Shown: in pieces, positions 12,340 to 23,125 of the stretch
Layout of the letters: every line of letters starts with the position of its first letter
Position numbering within the stretch: position 1 is the stretch's first letter
Assembly (NCBI GenBank): GCA_022432975.1
Contig: CM039512.1
Coordinates: forward strand, 38,751,936-38,815,935
Reading direction: 5' to 3'
Length of the DNA stretch: 64,000 bases
Source of the DNA: Begonia masoniana
Lineage: Eukaryota > Streptophyta > Magnoliopsida > Cucurbitales > Begoniaceae
Notes under the pieces: generated by a model
Seen by the model: only the letters and a program-made list of their open reading frames with translations
Database searches by the model: none
What the model was told of the DNA's origin: nothing
Made by a program: the position numbers and the translations under genes

Positions 12340-13012
12340 TCTAGGAGTAAAAATTGAAATGTGAATTAGGTTAAGGAAAAGGAGATTGGTGATGAGTGTG
12401 TGTGTGTGCGCGCGGGGGGGATTGGGAAAATTGAAGGAAAGAAATTAGGAAAGCCAAGTCGATTGAATGCCAAATGGGAGGCGTACGAACACAGAATTCT
12501 CTAGAAAACCAGAAAGTTCCACGATCGTTTGCCAGAAAGGAGGCGAACATTCGGCTACTGAAGGCTGCATTCTGGTGAAATATCAGAATGCAAGCCGATC
12601 GATCGCAGAAAGAGGTGTGATCGATCGGTTACCATGGGGCCAATCGGTCGGCTGCCAAGTGGCCGATTGATAGCCCCCTTCATTTTGTTGATTCGGGCGT
12701 TTTTGCCCTTGACCCTTTACACTGTAATTTCCCCCAGTTTTACATGACCTTTTAAATAGTTTTCAATATGGTTTAATGACTTAGAAGGTGATCTAGAATT
12801 AAGAGAAGGTGGTTTGAAGTATGATCTACATTAAAGCCAAAATGTCGACAGATATAGATAGATGCCCAAGTCCGTTCTCTAACGAATGAATGAATGCATG
12901 AAAAAGGAAAATGAAATGAAATGAACGAAAAGAAAAATTCTATGAGAGCGGGCGAGGGTAGTATGTATGCACGTGCACGGCACAGGTCGTGGCGGCACCG
13001 GTGCGGACAACA
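12340..13012 (+). repeat. Element A 5' LTR, second part
   Basis: Resumes with the sequence found at about 19540 of the 3' LTR (AGGAGTAAAAATTGAA). It contains a TG/CG simple repeat near 12398-12420 and a GATCGATCG cassette at about 12560-12675. It ends GACAACA, two bases before the primer site. The last roughly 70 GC-rich bases have no counterpart in the truncated 3' LTR. Confidence 0.8.
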
Positions 13013-13014
13013 GT

Positions 13015-13026
13015 TGGTATCAAAGC
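13015..13026 (+). promoter_or_regulatory. Primer binding site of element A (tRNA-iMet, mutated)
   Basis: Reads TGGTATCAAAGC, one base off the canonical TGGTATCAGAGC. Placed directly after the 5' LTR and 147 nt before the gag ATG. Confidence 0.85.
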
Positions 13027-13172
13027 TCCCGGGTTTTAAAATCGATTTTGTAGACTGCTCGACTGCGCAAGCCACTTCACTGACATGCTTCTTCAACTGT
13101 AAGTACGTTATACGCTTTCTTTTAATTCTGATTTCTTAGATATGTCGTATTTAACTTTTATAGGTTTACAAA

Positions 13173-14160
13173 ATGGTACGTCGAGGAAATGATAGAGATG
13201 AGAGAGATGATACTGTAAACCAGTTGAAAGAGTTTATAGCCCAACAGTCCCAACACTTAGTACAACAGGCTCAACATATGGAAAGACAGTCTCAACAGCT
13301 CGATATGCTGATTAACCGAGAGGGCAATAGAGCTCAGGAGGTGGCAACTCCTAGTAATCGGGGAATGGAGAGGTTTCAATAATTACAACCCCCAGTGTTC
13401 AACAGGCAATCTTCAGATCCCTCTTTAGCCGCGGAGTGGATTCGCACTATGGAAGACATGTTGGCATATGCGAGTATAGAGGATGGAGAGAAAGTTGTAT
13501 TGGTCACCTATCATTTGGCTCTAGACGCTCGGTTTTTGTGGGATTCCATCAGGGAAACCACTGACGTGACAATGATGAGTTGGGAACGATTTAAAATGGT
13601 GTTTTATGACAAATACTTCAGCCATACGGTACGGGAGGCAAAAATGATGGAGTTCATGCAATTGCGACAGACCGGTTCAATTGATGAGTATGTTAGAAAA
13701 TTTGAAGCACTATCCCGTTTCGCGCCGCGACAGGTCAGCGACAATGAAGACAAAGTGCGTCGGTTTATGTAAGGGCTAAATCAGGATATTCGAAAAGGTG
13801 TCACCATATCAGGGGTGCGGAATGTGCCCTATACCGAGATCGTCGCCAGGCCACTGGAAATTGAGGCTGTCGAACAAAGTTACATCAAACCGACGGAGCC
13901 GCCTAGAGGGTTCTTTCAAAAATTATAGCCTCGACCTCAAAATAGGGGTTGGCAGCCAAGAGGGCCACAACAACCACAACAACAAAGGGGCACTAAGAGG
14001 CCCTACGATGGCAGAGGTGACCAAGGGAAAGGAAAACAAGTTCAGGAGGACGCTCTGAGACCGGTATGCCCGAAGTGCCAGAAGCCTCACTTTGGCGCTT
14101 GTAGATTTGGCACAAACAAGTGCTACAGGTGTGGGGAGGTAGGCCATTATGCTTAGAACT
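13173..14160 (+). pseudogene. Element A gag, broken by several stops
   Basis: Starts MVRRGNDRDERDD with a glutamine-rich coiled-coil-like N-terminus (QQSQHLVQQAQHMERQSQQ). A TAA near 13381 interrupts it. The capsid core (13395-13772) shows PSLAAEWIRTMEDML, WERFKMVFYDKYF and EYVRKFEALSRFAP, then a TAA. After a glutamine/arginine-rich linker with another stop comes the CCHC knuckle CYRCGEVGHYA, whose last cysteine is lost to TAG and TAT codons. Gag is the structural RNA-packaging protein. The order and motifs match M gag on the other strand. Confidence 0.85.
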
Positions 14161-14625
14161 ATCCAAGAGCGACTACCGATCAGAGAAGAGTGGCCCCGAG
14201 AATATTTGCCTTTATTGAGCCAGGCAATGTTGACGACGAGGCCCAGCCCTCCGTTATAGCAGGTACTATTTTGGTCACGGGAGTGGCTGTATTTTCATTG
14301 ATAGACACGGGTGCTACGCACTCGTTTATTTCCACTGCATCCGTAGCTAGACTGAGGATAGAGCCGGAGTTAGTAGAATGCGAGTATCGAGTCATGCTGC
14401 CTTCAGGGGAGTTTATGCAGTCAGATCGCATCTTCCAAGGCAATGTCATCTTTGTAGGGAATAACACCATTTATGCCCGGTTGATAGTTATGGGCATAGA
14501 GCGATACGATCTTATTTTAGGGATGGACTGGCTATCTTTCCATTGGGTCACCATTGACTGCAGGTCCGGGATAGTAACTTTCCGCCCTCAGACAAAGGAG
14601 AGTTCACCTTCCAAGTGATGAATAA
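14161..14625 (+). pseudogene. Element A aspartic protease
   Basis: A 142-codon frame (14190-14618) carries the active-site motif SLIDTGATHSFIS and later LILGMDWLSFH, typical of the Ty3/gypsy protease that cleaves the gag-pol polyprotein. The frame ends at a TGA at about 14616-14618, after which pol continues in another frame (VMNKLSGLPTSYSM). This is therefore a frameshift, not a natural end. The same residues are seen in M at 105-905. Confidence 0.85.
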
Positions 14626-15480
14626 GTTAAGTGGGCTGCCTACTTCCTACTCGATGATGATCAGAGGGCAGTTTAAGGATGGATGCTCGATTTACGTGGC
14701 TGCGGTGGTTGATACTCGACTACTTAATGGGTTGAAGCCAGATGACCTCCCAATTGTTTGAGAATTCTCAGAGATTTTTCTCGATGATCTCCCCGGGTTA
14801 CCGTCAGATCGGGAGATCGAGTTTGTAATCGATGTTTATCCGAGTTCGGCGCCTGTGTCCAAGAATGCAAACAGATTGGCGCCCGCTGAAGTGAAAAAGT
14901 TGAAATTTCAGTTAGAAGAGATGTTAGACAAGGGGTTCATTCAACCCAGCTTTTCTCCTTGGGGTGCGCTGGTCCTGTTCGTTAAGAAAAAGGCAGAACC
15001 CTCAGAATGTGTGTTGATTACAGGGAGTTAAATAAATTGACAGTGAAGAATAAGTATCCATTGCCCCGGATCGACGACCTATTCAACCAACTGTAGGGTG
15101 CCCGAGTGTTTTCGAGGATTGACCTATGCTCGGGTTATTATCAATTGAAGGTCTGAAAAGAAGATATTGAAAAGACGGCATTTCGAACGAGGTATGGGCA
15201 TTACGAGTTTTTAATAATGTCTTTTGGACTTACCAATGCCCCTGCAGCGTTTATGGATATGATGAACTGCGTCTTCAAGGATTATTTGGACAAGTTTGTT
15301 GTTGTTTTCATCGACGACATCTTGGTCTACTCAAAAACAAAGGAGGAACACGAAGAGCAATTACGAATTGTCTTAGGAATCTTAAAACAGCATCAGTTTT
15401 AGCCAAAGTTCTCTAAGTGTGAGTTCTGGCTGGATCGAATTAATTTTCTCGGCCATATTATATCTGAGGAAGGAATTTCA
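14626..15480 (+). pseudogene. Element A reverse transcriptase, several stops and shifts
   Basis: Reads through [16 protein letters not shown], the start motif of RT, then [15 protein letters not shown] shift follows near 14990, after VKKK. The palm motif is [10 protein letters not shown] (about 15305-15335) and [13 protein letters not shown] precedes it. Stops fall at 14758-14760 (TGA), in the palm region and at about 15400. RT copies element RNA into cDNA in the particle; this copy cannot be translated whole. It continues directly into the RNase H-integrase frame. Confidence 0.85.
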
Positions 15481-17466
15481 GTGGATCCAACTAAGATCGG
15501 AGTTGTCAAAGATTGGCTGCAACCTAAGAATGTGCGTGAGGTACGCGGGTTTCTCGGATTGGCCGGGTATTACAGGAAATTTATCGAGGGATTTTCGAAG
15601 ATCGTTGTTCCTCTTTTGCGCTTAACAAGAAAGAATGAGAAGTTTGCATGGTCAGCTGTATGTGAGAAGGGCTTTCAAGAGTTAAAACAGAGATTGACCA
15701 CGGCTCCCGTTTTGACACTACCAGTGGAAGGCGACAAGTTTAGTGTGTATTGCGATGCGTCGAAGGTTGGACTTGGGTGCGTGCTTATGCAGGAGGGGAA
15801 AGTTATTGCGTATGCTTCTAGACAGTTGAAACCGTATGAGCAAAATTATACGATGCATGATTTAGAACTGGCAGCAGTAGTCTTTGCGTTAAAGATTTGG
15901 AGGCATTATCTGTATGGGAAGCAGTGCGAAGTGTTCTCAGACCACAGGAGCCTCAAATATTTGTTTACACAGAAGGAGCTAAATATGCGACAACGAAGGT
16001 GGTTGGAGTTTGTTAAAGACTATGAGTTCGAAATCAAATACCACCCGGGAAAAGCAAATAAAGTCGTTGATGCCTTGAGTAGGATGCCTACTGCGAGTCA
16101 GCTTTCACTTGCAACAATGTCAGTAATGTTGAGGTCTGAGATCGAGAAGTTTGATGTGGAGATTGTGACGGAGTTGTCTAGTATGCTCACCAACATTTCT
16201 CTTAGACCGACTATTTTAGACAAGATACGTGAAGCTCAACAAAAAGATTTGGTGTGTGAGGAGCATCGATCGAGTATGACATCCGAAGACTCGTCCGATT
16301 TTAATCTTTCGGAAGATGGAGTATTGAGATTTAGGCATAGATGGTACGTGCCTAATGATGAAGAATTGAAGAAGGAGATTTTGGCCGAAGCACATTCTTT
16401 AGCTTACTCTGTGCACCCGGGAAGTACTAAGATGTACCAGGACTTAAAACAACACTTTTGGTGGCCGAACATGAAAAGGGAAGTTGCTAAGTATGTTGAA
16501 ACCTGTCTGATTTGTCAACAGGTTAAGGCAGAGCACCAAAGACCGGCCGGAACATTACAGCCACTGCCGATTCTGGAGTGGAAATGGGAACAAATCTCCA
16601 TGGACTTTATTATGGGACTCCCGAGAATGACGAAAGGGCACGATGGTATATGGGTTATTATGGACCGTTTGACAATGACGGCCCACTTTCTATCGGTGAA
16701 GACAACCTATTCTATGGATCAGCTTGCCGATCTGTATGTGCAGGAGATAGTCAGATTGCACGGAGTACCCATTTCGATTGTTTCTGATAGAGACGCAATA
16801 TTTACTTTAAAATTCTGGAAGAGTCTGCACAAGGCTATGGGAACTCAGTTAAATTTCAGCACGGCATTTCATCCTCAGACTGACGGACAGACAGAAAGAA
16901 CAAATCAGATTCTAGAGGATATGCTTAGAGCTTGTGTGCTTGAATTTCAGGGATCGTGGAGTCGATATCTCCCACTGATCGAGTTCTCGTACAATAACAG
17001 CTTCCAAGCTACGATTGGCATGACTCCGTACGAGGCATTGTATGGTCGAAAGTGTAGGTCTCCGCTATACTGGGACGAGGTTGGCGAAGCTAGTATAATA
17101 GGCCTAGATATTTTGCAGCAAACAGCGGAGAAGATTGTCATTATCAGACAACGTATCGAGATAGCTCAGAGCCGACAGAAGAGCTATGCCGACACTCGAC
17201 GGAGAGAATTGCAGTTTAAGGAGGGAGACGAAGTATATTTGAAGATTTCTCCGTTTAAAGGTGTTATGAGATTCGGAAGGAGGGGCAAATTGAACCCTCG
17301 TTATGTGGGGCCCTTTCCTATTTTGAAGTGGATCGGGACTATGGCGTACAGGTTACAGCTTCCGACATCCATGGAGGGAATTCACGATGTATTTCACGTG
17401 TCTATGATCAGAAAGTGTATAAGTGATTCGTCGCATGTCGTAGAAGCAAGGGAGATTGAGGTATAG
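15481..17466 (+). CDS. Element A RT thumb, RNase H and integrase (intact 661-codon piece)
   Basis: Longest intact coding piece in the window and part of the pol polyprotein. About residues 20-60 are the RT connection ([16 protein letters not shown]). RNase H covers about 80-205, with acidic residues in [22 protein letters not shown] and [10 protein letters not shown]. The integrase zinc domain covers about 300-350 (HPGSTKMY, then CLICQQVK). The catalytic core has D in [11 protein letters not shown] in VSDRDAIF and E in [15 protein letters not shown]-type C-terminal region ([11 protein letters not shown]) follows. The first ATG is internal to pol, so it is not a natural start. It ends at TAG 17464-17466, inside what should be the link to the chromodomain. 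Confidence 0.9.
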   Translation: MDPTKIGVVKDWLQPKNVREVRGFLGLAGYYRKFIEGFSKIVVPLLRLTRKNEKFAWSAVCEKGFQELKQRLTTAPVLTLPVEGDKFSVYCDASKVGLGCVLMQEGKVIAYASRQLKPYEQNYTMHDLELAAVVFALKIWRHYLYGKQCEVFSDHRSLKYLFTQKELNMRQRRWLEFVKDYEFEIKYHPGKANKVVDALSRMPTASQLSLATMSVMLRSEIEKFDVEIVTELSSMLTNISLRPTILDKIREAQQKDLVCEEHRSSMTSEDSSDFNLSEDGVLRFRHRWYVPNDEELKKEILAEAHSLAYSVHPGSTKMYQDLKQHFWWPNMKREVAKYVETCLICQQVKAEHQRPAGTLQPLPILEWKWEQISMDFIMGLPRMTKGHDGIWVIMDRLTMTAHFLSVKTTYSMDQLADLYVQEIVRLHGVPISIVSDRDAIFTLKFWKSLHKAMGTQLNFSTAFHPQTDGQTERTNQILEDMLRACVLEFQGSWSRYLPLIEFSYNNSFQATIGMTPYEALYGRKCRSPLYWDEVGEASIIGLDILQQTAEKIVIIRQRIEIAQSRQKSYADTRRRELQFKEGDEVYLKISPFKGVMRFGRRGKLNPRYVGPFPILKWIGTMAYRLQLPTSMEGIHDVFHVSMIRKCISDSSHVVEAREIEV

Positions 17467-17641
17467 CCAACCCTGACTTACGTGGAGAGACCTGTTTGAA
17501 TCCTGGAGTCCTCGATACAGGTCTTGCGCAACAAAGAGATTCCGCTAGTCAAAGTCTTATGGCAGAACCATCGACGTGGAGGAAGCTACCTGGGAGCGAC
17601 AGCAGAATATGATGTCTAAGAATCCAGAACTATTTGTGTAA
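17467..17641 (+). pseudogene. Element A integrase tail with chromodomain remnant
   Basis: Beyond the TAG the same frame reads PTLTYVERPV, a stop, then ILESSIQVLRNKEIPLVKVL. The family motif continues in the next frame as VEEATWERQQNMMSKNPELF and ends at TAA 17639-17641. Tekay/Del chromodomains bind histone marks and guide integration to heterochromatin. Two breaks (a stop and a 1-bp shift) disable it here. Confidence 0.8.
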
Positions 17642-17649
17642 ACAATTTT

Positions 17650-17680
17650 GAGGACAAAATTTTTGTTAAGGTGGATGGAA
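17650..17680 (+). promoter_or_regulatory. Element A polypurine tract region
   Basis: Reads GAGGACAAAATTTTTG, then TTAAGGTGGATGGAA, directly before the 3' LTR start TGTAACACC at 17681. It primes plus-strand DNA synthesis. C (33944-33958) and B (about 6663-6690, minus) have counterparts. Confidence 0.7.
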
Positions 17681-20125
17681 TGTAACACCTGATTTTATAG
17701 GTTTTTGATTTATGCGCCCAAATGGCAATTTCGTAAATAATTTAAATGTTTCCGTTTTGCGAATTAAGAGTTTTAATGGAATCCTTATATTTTATATGAA
17801 TTTTAGAAAAATTATGGGAATTTAAGAAATTCAAACCGAAATATTATGCTTGAATTTCCAGTTTCTACCTTATAGAGGTTTAATTCGTAGAAATAGCAAA
17901 TTTAATCCGTTTAATGAACTGAAAGTTTTATTAGAGCTCTAGAAATAAATGAGAATTATTGGAGAAATAAGAAAATTTTGGAAAAACCGAATCGATAGAC
18001 GAATAATAGGACAAACGAGAGATTAAACCAAAGGGCAAACTCGTAATTTGCCAAGCCAAAATAGATAAAATGCCAAAAACCTTCACTTTCTCTAACACTT
18101 CACGTTATTTCTCTTCTCTCCCTCTTCACGGCGACTCCCTTCTCCTCAACGGTAAACCTCCACCATTCTTCACCATTCTCCCTTCGATCTTCGAAGTTTC
18201 TTCGTGTTTCCTTCCCATATCGTGATTCTAGGTAAGAATCTATAGTTTTAGACGACCTATTTTGAGTTTCTAGGTCGTTAAATAGATAGGGTTTTGTTAG
18301 GTTTTAACGAAAATAGTCAGGTTTTGTTAAGAATGGTTAGTTATTGCCTTATTGACGATTATTGAGTGTTGTTGGGCAAAGGATTGGATGCGTTTAGTGT
18401 TTTGATCAAAAAATCAGGTATTGGAGCTTTGGAAACCTCCATTAATGGAGGTTTAGAATTTTTGAGCGCAAGTTGCTCGATGAAATACCCGAGAGAGGTT
18501 TATTAGAATTTTAAGAAATTTCCTTTAGTTAGGAGTTTCGTTAGTTTACGAAATTTCACGTTTGAGATCGGTTTTAACAAAGAACTCTATGGATTGACTT
18601 AGGTGACGAAGCTCAAGACGAGGAGCTCGGTGTGCAACGGAATCGAGGTAAGTTCTCGTGACTTACGGTGGCCGATTGGCGTACACCATAAGTCAGAATT
18701 CGTGTTGAGGATTGTTTGGTGCTTTGTTTGTTTAAATTGCTTTCGTTGGGTAGTTAGGATTTAGTTATTTTATAAGTTAAGTATTGTGACGCTTTGATAG
18801 TATTTGTGAGTTTTTGATGGTATGCTCGTCATGTATGTTTTATTGTTCATTGAATTGCTCATGCATCACGATTTTAAAATGTCATGAAAATGAATTTACA
18901 CATTGATTTCATGAAAATAAAAGACATGTAAAGTATCACAGTAAACAATCATGGCATGGGGTTATCGAGGATAAGGTTCAGACCTGGTGTTCCGTGGTGA
19001 GCGGGTTTTTTCCCTTCTGATTGGGTGGGCTGTCTAACCGCTTGACGTGCCCTACCCATCTGTCGAGCGTTTCTGATAACCATAGACTGACACGTACTGA
19101 TAGATGAAATGACATGGATGGTTTTCATGGCATAGCATATACTTGATCATGCATATACATTTACGTAGGACTTGCTGAGATTTTTATCTCATAGGTGTCT
19201 TTATGGTGTAGGTGACTACAAGAAAGGTGAGGACGATGTCTCTCCACCCGACAAGCCTATAGCTTGAAGGAGGATGTTTGTTGGAGCGGCTGGCGTAGTC
19301 GATGCGTACACGACCCGTGGGGAGCATAGGTTATGTGTTTTGGGATTTTGGGTTTATATTTTGATATTTTGATGACAATGTTAGTTTCCGCCATGTATTG
19401 ATGAATTTTAGGTTGAACGTTCGAATTATGGGGGGGCGTTTGTCGTTAGATTATTGATGGATATTTTGGGTGATATATTGATGAAATAGAATGAAATTTT
19501 GATTGTTTTAAGGGTAGGTTGTTTTTGTGAGTTGTATTTAGGAGTAAAAATTGAAGTGTGAATTAGGTGAAGGAAGAGGAGATTGGTGATGAGTGTGTGT
19601 GTGTGCGTGCGCGGAAAGAAATGTGGAAGGCCAAGCCGATCGAATGCCAAATGGGAGGCGTACGAACACAGAATTCTCTGCAAAACCAGAGAGTTCCACG
19701 ATCGTTCGCCAGAAAGGAGGCGAACGTTCGGCTACTGAAGGCTGCATTCTGTTGAAATACTAGAATGCAAGCCGATCGATCGCAAAAAGAGGTGCGATCG
19801 ATCGGTTACCATGGGGCCGATCGGTCGGCTGCCAAGTGGCCGATTGATCGCCCCCTTCATTTTGTTGATTCAGGCGTTTTTTCCCTTGACCCTTTACACT
19901 GTGATTTCCCCCAGTTTTACATGCCCTTTTAAATAGTTTTCAATAAGGTTTAATGACTTAGAAGGTGATCTAGAATTAAGAGAAGGTGGTTTCGGGTATG
20001 ATCTAAATTAAAGCAAAAATGTCGACAGATATAGATAGATGCCCGAGTCTGTTCTCAAACAAATGAATGAATGCATGAAAAAGCAAAATGAAATGAAATG
20101 AACGAAAAGAAAAATTCTATAGATG
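17681..20125 (+). repeat. Element A 3' LTR, truncated at its 3' end
   Basis: Starts TGTAACACCTG and aligns with the 5' LTR up to AAAAATTCTAT at about 20120. The terminal roughly 90 bp found at 12946-13012 are absent and M LTR sequence follows directly. Exon-like segments are at 18603-18647 and 19212-19267; a GATCGATCG cassette is at about 19765-19855. Confidence 0.85.
18603..18647 (+). other. LTR exon 2 candidate (45 nt), element A 3' LTR
   Basis: Acceptor CTTAG, donor GTAAGTTCTCG. Open in the shared phase (DEAQDEELGVQRNR), continuing after the intron into GDYKKGEDDVSPPDKPIA and a TGA at 19265-19267. Confidence 0.5.
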
Positions 20126-20250
20126 AGCGATCGATCGCTCACGTTCTGGAATTTCTCCAGAACGTGGCCTTCAGAAGCCGATCGTTCGCCGCTTTACAGG
20201 CGATCGATCGCGAACTCCTCTGGAATTTCAGAGAGTTCTGCGTTCGATCG

Positions 20251-20627
20251 TGTGATGACCCGAATATGCACGTCTGGGTACGATGGCTGCACGAACCGGA
20301 ACCTGGATGGCGGTATGTCCTGCGAGCGAACCGGAAGGTGACAGGTAGTAAAAAGGGGGTCGTCACAATCCCACATCGCTTGGGGAAGTATGTGGAAATG
20401 AAACATATGTAAAGAGATCCCTCTCAAGATAGCAAGACGCGTTTTGGAGCACGATTGGCAACGGATCCCATAAGAACTCCGAAGTTAAAAGTGCTTCGGC
20501 GAGAGCAATTCCAGGTTGGGTGACCTTCCGGGAAGTTCTCGCCAAACAAAGCCGTGAGGGGAGGATATTGGGCTGCGGCCCAATCCCCAGAGCGGACAAT
20601 ATCTTGCTGGGAACAGGGGTCGTTACA
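20251..20627 (+). repeat. Cassandra 5' LTR
   Basis: Starts TGTGATGACCCG and ends CGTTACA. Contains the 5S-like block at about 20432-20553. Differs from the 3' LTR at a modest number of positions by eye. Confidence 0.95.
20432..20553 (+). other. 5S rRNA-derived sequence in Cassandra 5' LTR
   Basis: Shares the 5S rRNA blocks GGATCCCAT.AGAACTCCG, AGTTAA.GTGCTT and GGGTGACCT.CCGGGAAGT, including the region of the pol III internal control boxes. The 5' and 3' ends are diverged, so this is not a functional 5S gene. In Cassandra this block is thought to supply pol III promoter elements and an RNA fold. Confidence 0.9.
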
Positions 20628-20629
20628 AA

Positions 20630-20642
20630 TGGTATCAGAGCC
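20630..20642 (+). promoter_or_regulatory. Cassandra primer binding site (tRNA-iMet)
   Basis: Canonical TGGTATCAGAGCC two bases after the 5' LTR. Confidence 0.95.
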
Positions 20643-20699
20643 TGTACCCAACCGAAAATGTGGCCAACGAGGACGTTGGGCCCCCGAGGGGGGGGTGAT

Positions 20700-21075
20700 T
20701 GTGATGACCCGAATATGCACGTCTGGGTACGATGGCTGCACGAACCGGAACCTGGATGGCGGTACGTCCCGCGGGCGAACCGGAAGGTGACAGGTCGTAA
20801 AAAGGGGGTCGTCACAATCCCACATCGCTTGGGAAAGTATGTGGAAATGAAACATATGTAAAGAGACCCTTCCAACATAGCAAGACGCGTTTTGGAGCAC
20901 GATTGGCAACGGATCCTATAAGAACTCCGAAGTTAAAAGTGCTTCTTCGAGAGCACTTCCAGGTTGGGTGACCTTCTGGGAAGTTCTCACCAAACAAAGC
21001 CGTGAGGGGAGGATATTGGGCTGTGGCCCAATCCCCAGAGCGGATAATATCTTGCTGGGAAACGGGGTCGTTACA
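20700..21075 (+). repeat. Cassandra 3' LTR
   Basis: Second LTR copy with its own 5S-like block at about 20880-21000. Followed by the target duplication GATCG. Confidence 0.95.
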
Positions 21076-21642
21076 GATCGCCTCACTGTCTGCGATCAAA
21101 CGACTTGCTCTCTGGTTTACCAGAGAGCATGCCCTCTTCATTTTCCCTTCCTCCATTCTTTCCTTCACTCTCTCACAACCTTGTACCCGCACACTCTTCA
21201 CCATTTCATTCTCATCCTTCATCATTCCTTCTACTTACTTTTCACAACAATATTTCAGCATAGCAAATACCCTCAACCTCACTCATTCCTCACTTCACTA
21301 ATCACCCTTTATAACAACGACTCAAAACTTATTTAAAAATGTAACCAAATTTCATAAAAACAAACTACATGGATCCATTTAAAAACCAAACAAAACCCCT
21401 ACGAATTCAACAATACAGCAGTTCAGTATTTTCATAATGACAGGTTTGACAAAACTTTTTATAAAACATCAAAACACCAATCCGTTAGCTATCCAGAACC
21501 AAACATCCTAAAATACTTCTAACTATACAATTTTCCTACATTTCTATCTATCCAATCATCAAAACATTTACTTACGTCCCCACGGGTCAAAAAGCGCACC
21601 AACTGCCTAGCACACTTCCACGGGCCATCTTTCTTCAACTGC

Positions 21643-21689
21643 TCATTCCTCAGGTGGAGGCATCTCGTCCTCACCTTTATCAAGATCAC
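21643..21689 (-). other. LTR terminal exon candidate, element M
   Basis: In minus sense follows TGTAG, reads GDLDKGEDEMPPPEE and stops at TGA (21643-21645). Same phase and nearly the same residues as in element C. Confidence 0.5.
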
Positions 21690-22292
21690 CTACACCATGC
21701 AGACAACTATGAGCTAAAGGCTCAGCAAGTTTCGTAAATGCAGATGCATGCAGTGCATATGAAGTTCGGAAATCATGCAGAATATATAACATAACAGATC
21801 GTGGCAGACAGAATGTCACCGAGATCTCAGCCCGCTAGATGGAGAGGACACGTCTGGCGGTTGGACAACCCTTTCAGCATAGCAGGGGGGAGACATGCTT
21901 ACATCCGTAACAGCCACGCCTGAACCCCACCTCGCATGACCAGCTAACAGATTACTTATATTAGTTTTATTAGGTGTGGTATCATGACAAGCTCCTCTTA
22001 GCCTTCACGATAGATCAATAGCCCCCTTTCGGACCACACCACCTTTCCTGAAACGTAGTGTGGAAATTCATTTTCTATGCTCGTTCAAAAATCGTGATGA
22101 ATGAACAATTTAATATATAAAGTAACCAACCAACATGTGTACCATCAAGGACGATAAAAAACATAACCTAAAAAGGCAACCAACCCTATCTACCCAACCA
22201 AAGCATTTAAACAAACAAATCACCAATGTTCCTCGACAAGACTTTGACGTAAGGTGTAGGCCAATCAGCCATCGTAAGTTACGAGAACTTAC

Positions 22293-22337
22293 CTCGCGTC
22301 TGTTGAAACTCAAGCTCCGTCCACGAACGTTGTTCAC
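22293..22337 (-). other. LTR exon 2 candidate (45 nt), element M
   Basis: Minus sense: acceptor CTTAG, donor GTAAGTTCTCG. Open in the shared phase with residues EQRSWTELEFQQTR. F has KQRSWTELELLWTR at 55763-55807. Confidence 0.5.
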
Positions 22338-23125
22338 CTAAGGCAATTTCACAACAATCGTCGTTAAAACACGTTTAAACCATTAAACGTCCAAACTAAC
22401 TAAACTCTTTTCTAAAGAAATTTTCTAAAACTCTAATTTAACTCATTGAGGCATTTTATCTAGCAATTCATGCTCATAAACTCCTAACCTCCATTAATGG
22501 AGTTTTCAAGTTCTCCAACAACCCAAAACTCACATCAATGGCCATTAATTCGACCAACTACCTCCAATGCCCATTAATACGTTCACCAAGGTCATAAATA
22601 GGGCAACCCTAGCCATTTCTAGCATAACCCGACTATTTTGCGAAAACCCTAAACGAAACCCTAACCATTTAACTTCGTGAAAACTAAACATAAACCTTCC
22701 AAAACTATAGAATCATACCTAGGGTCGGGATTGGAGGAGAAAACGTAAAGAACAGAAGTCAATCAGAGGAAAAAACGGTTGGCGTTGAAGAGAAATCACC
22801 GCCTGGAGAAAGGGAGTCGCCAGAGAGAAGGAGAGGGAGAGAAATACGTGAAGTGTGGGAGGAGAAAGGGATTTTTAACATTTAAATTGATTTTGGCTTC
22901 TGTAATTACCATATTGCCCTTTGCACTAAATCCTCATTTATTTCATTAATAAATCTTCGATTCGGTTTTTCCAAATTTCTGTATTTCACCAATAACTCCA
23001 ACTTATTATTAGGACTTTATTAAAACTATCCGTTCACAAAACGGACCTCGTTTACTATATTTACCAATATATCCTTTGTTTTACGAGAAACGCAAAACCC
23101 TTAAAATTCGGCGTTTCATTCCAAA

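Larger units (their letters stand above)
2305..20125 (+). mobile_element. Element A: Tekay/Del-type chromovirus with degraded gag-pol
   Basis: Plus-strand Ty3/gypsy element. Order: 5' LTR, tRNA-iMet primer site, gag, protease, RT, RNase H, integrase, remnant chromodomain, polypurine tract, 3' LTR. The C-terminal chromodomain reading (PLVKVLWQNH followed, after a frameshift, by VEEATWERQQ) places it with Tekay/Del chromoviruses. Element B sits in its 5' LTR with target duplication TTGTA. The 3' LTR lacks roughly its last 90 bp where it joins M sequence, so the right target duplication is lost. The left flank is GCTTG (2300-2304). It contains several stops and frameshifts, so it is non-functional in cis. 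Confidence 0.9.
20251..21075 (+). mobile_element. Cassandra TRIM retrotransposon, complete
   Basis: LTRs of 377 and 376 bp (20251-20627, 20700-21075) flank a 72-bp interior with tRNA-iMet primer site (20630-20642) and a G-rich polypurine tract (about 20686-20699). The ends are TGTGATGACC and GTCGTTACA. The target duplication GATCG is at 20246-20250 and 21076-21080. Each LTR carries sequence matching plant 5S rRNA, the hallmark of Cassandra. It encodes no protein and must use enzymes of other elements. It sits within the palindromic cassette of the M LTR. Confidence 0.95.

Noticed and set aside
20432..21000. Two 5S rRNA genes in tandem
   Set aside because: Both lie in LTRs of a Cassandra element with primer site and target duplication, and the 5S ends are diverged.
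20098..21336. Many overlapping frames over Cassandra on both strands
   Set aside because: Cassandra has no coding capacity; frames are not conserved between the two LTR copies in start or end.
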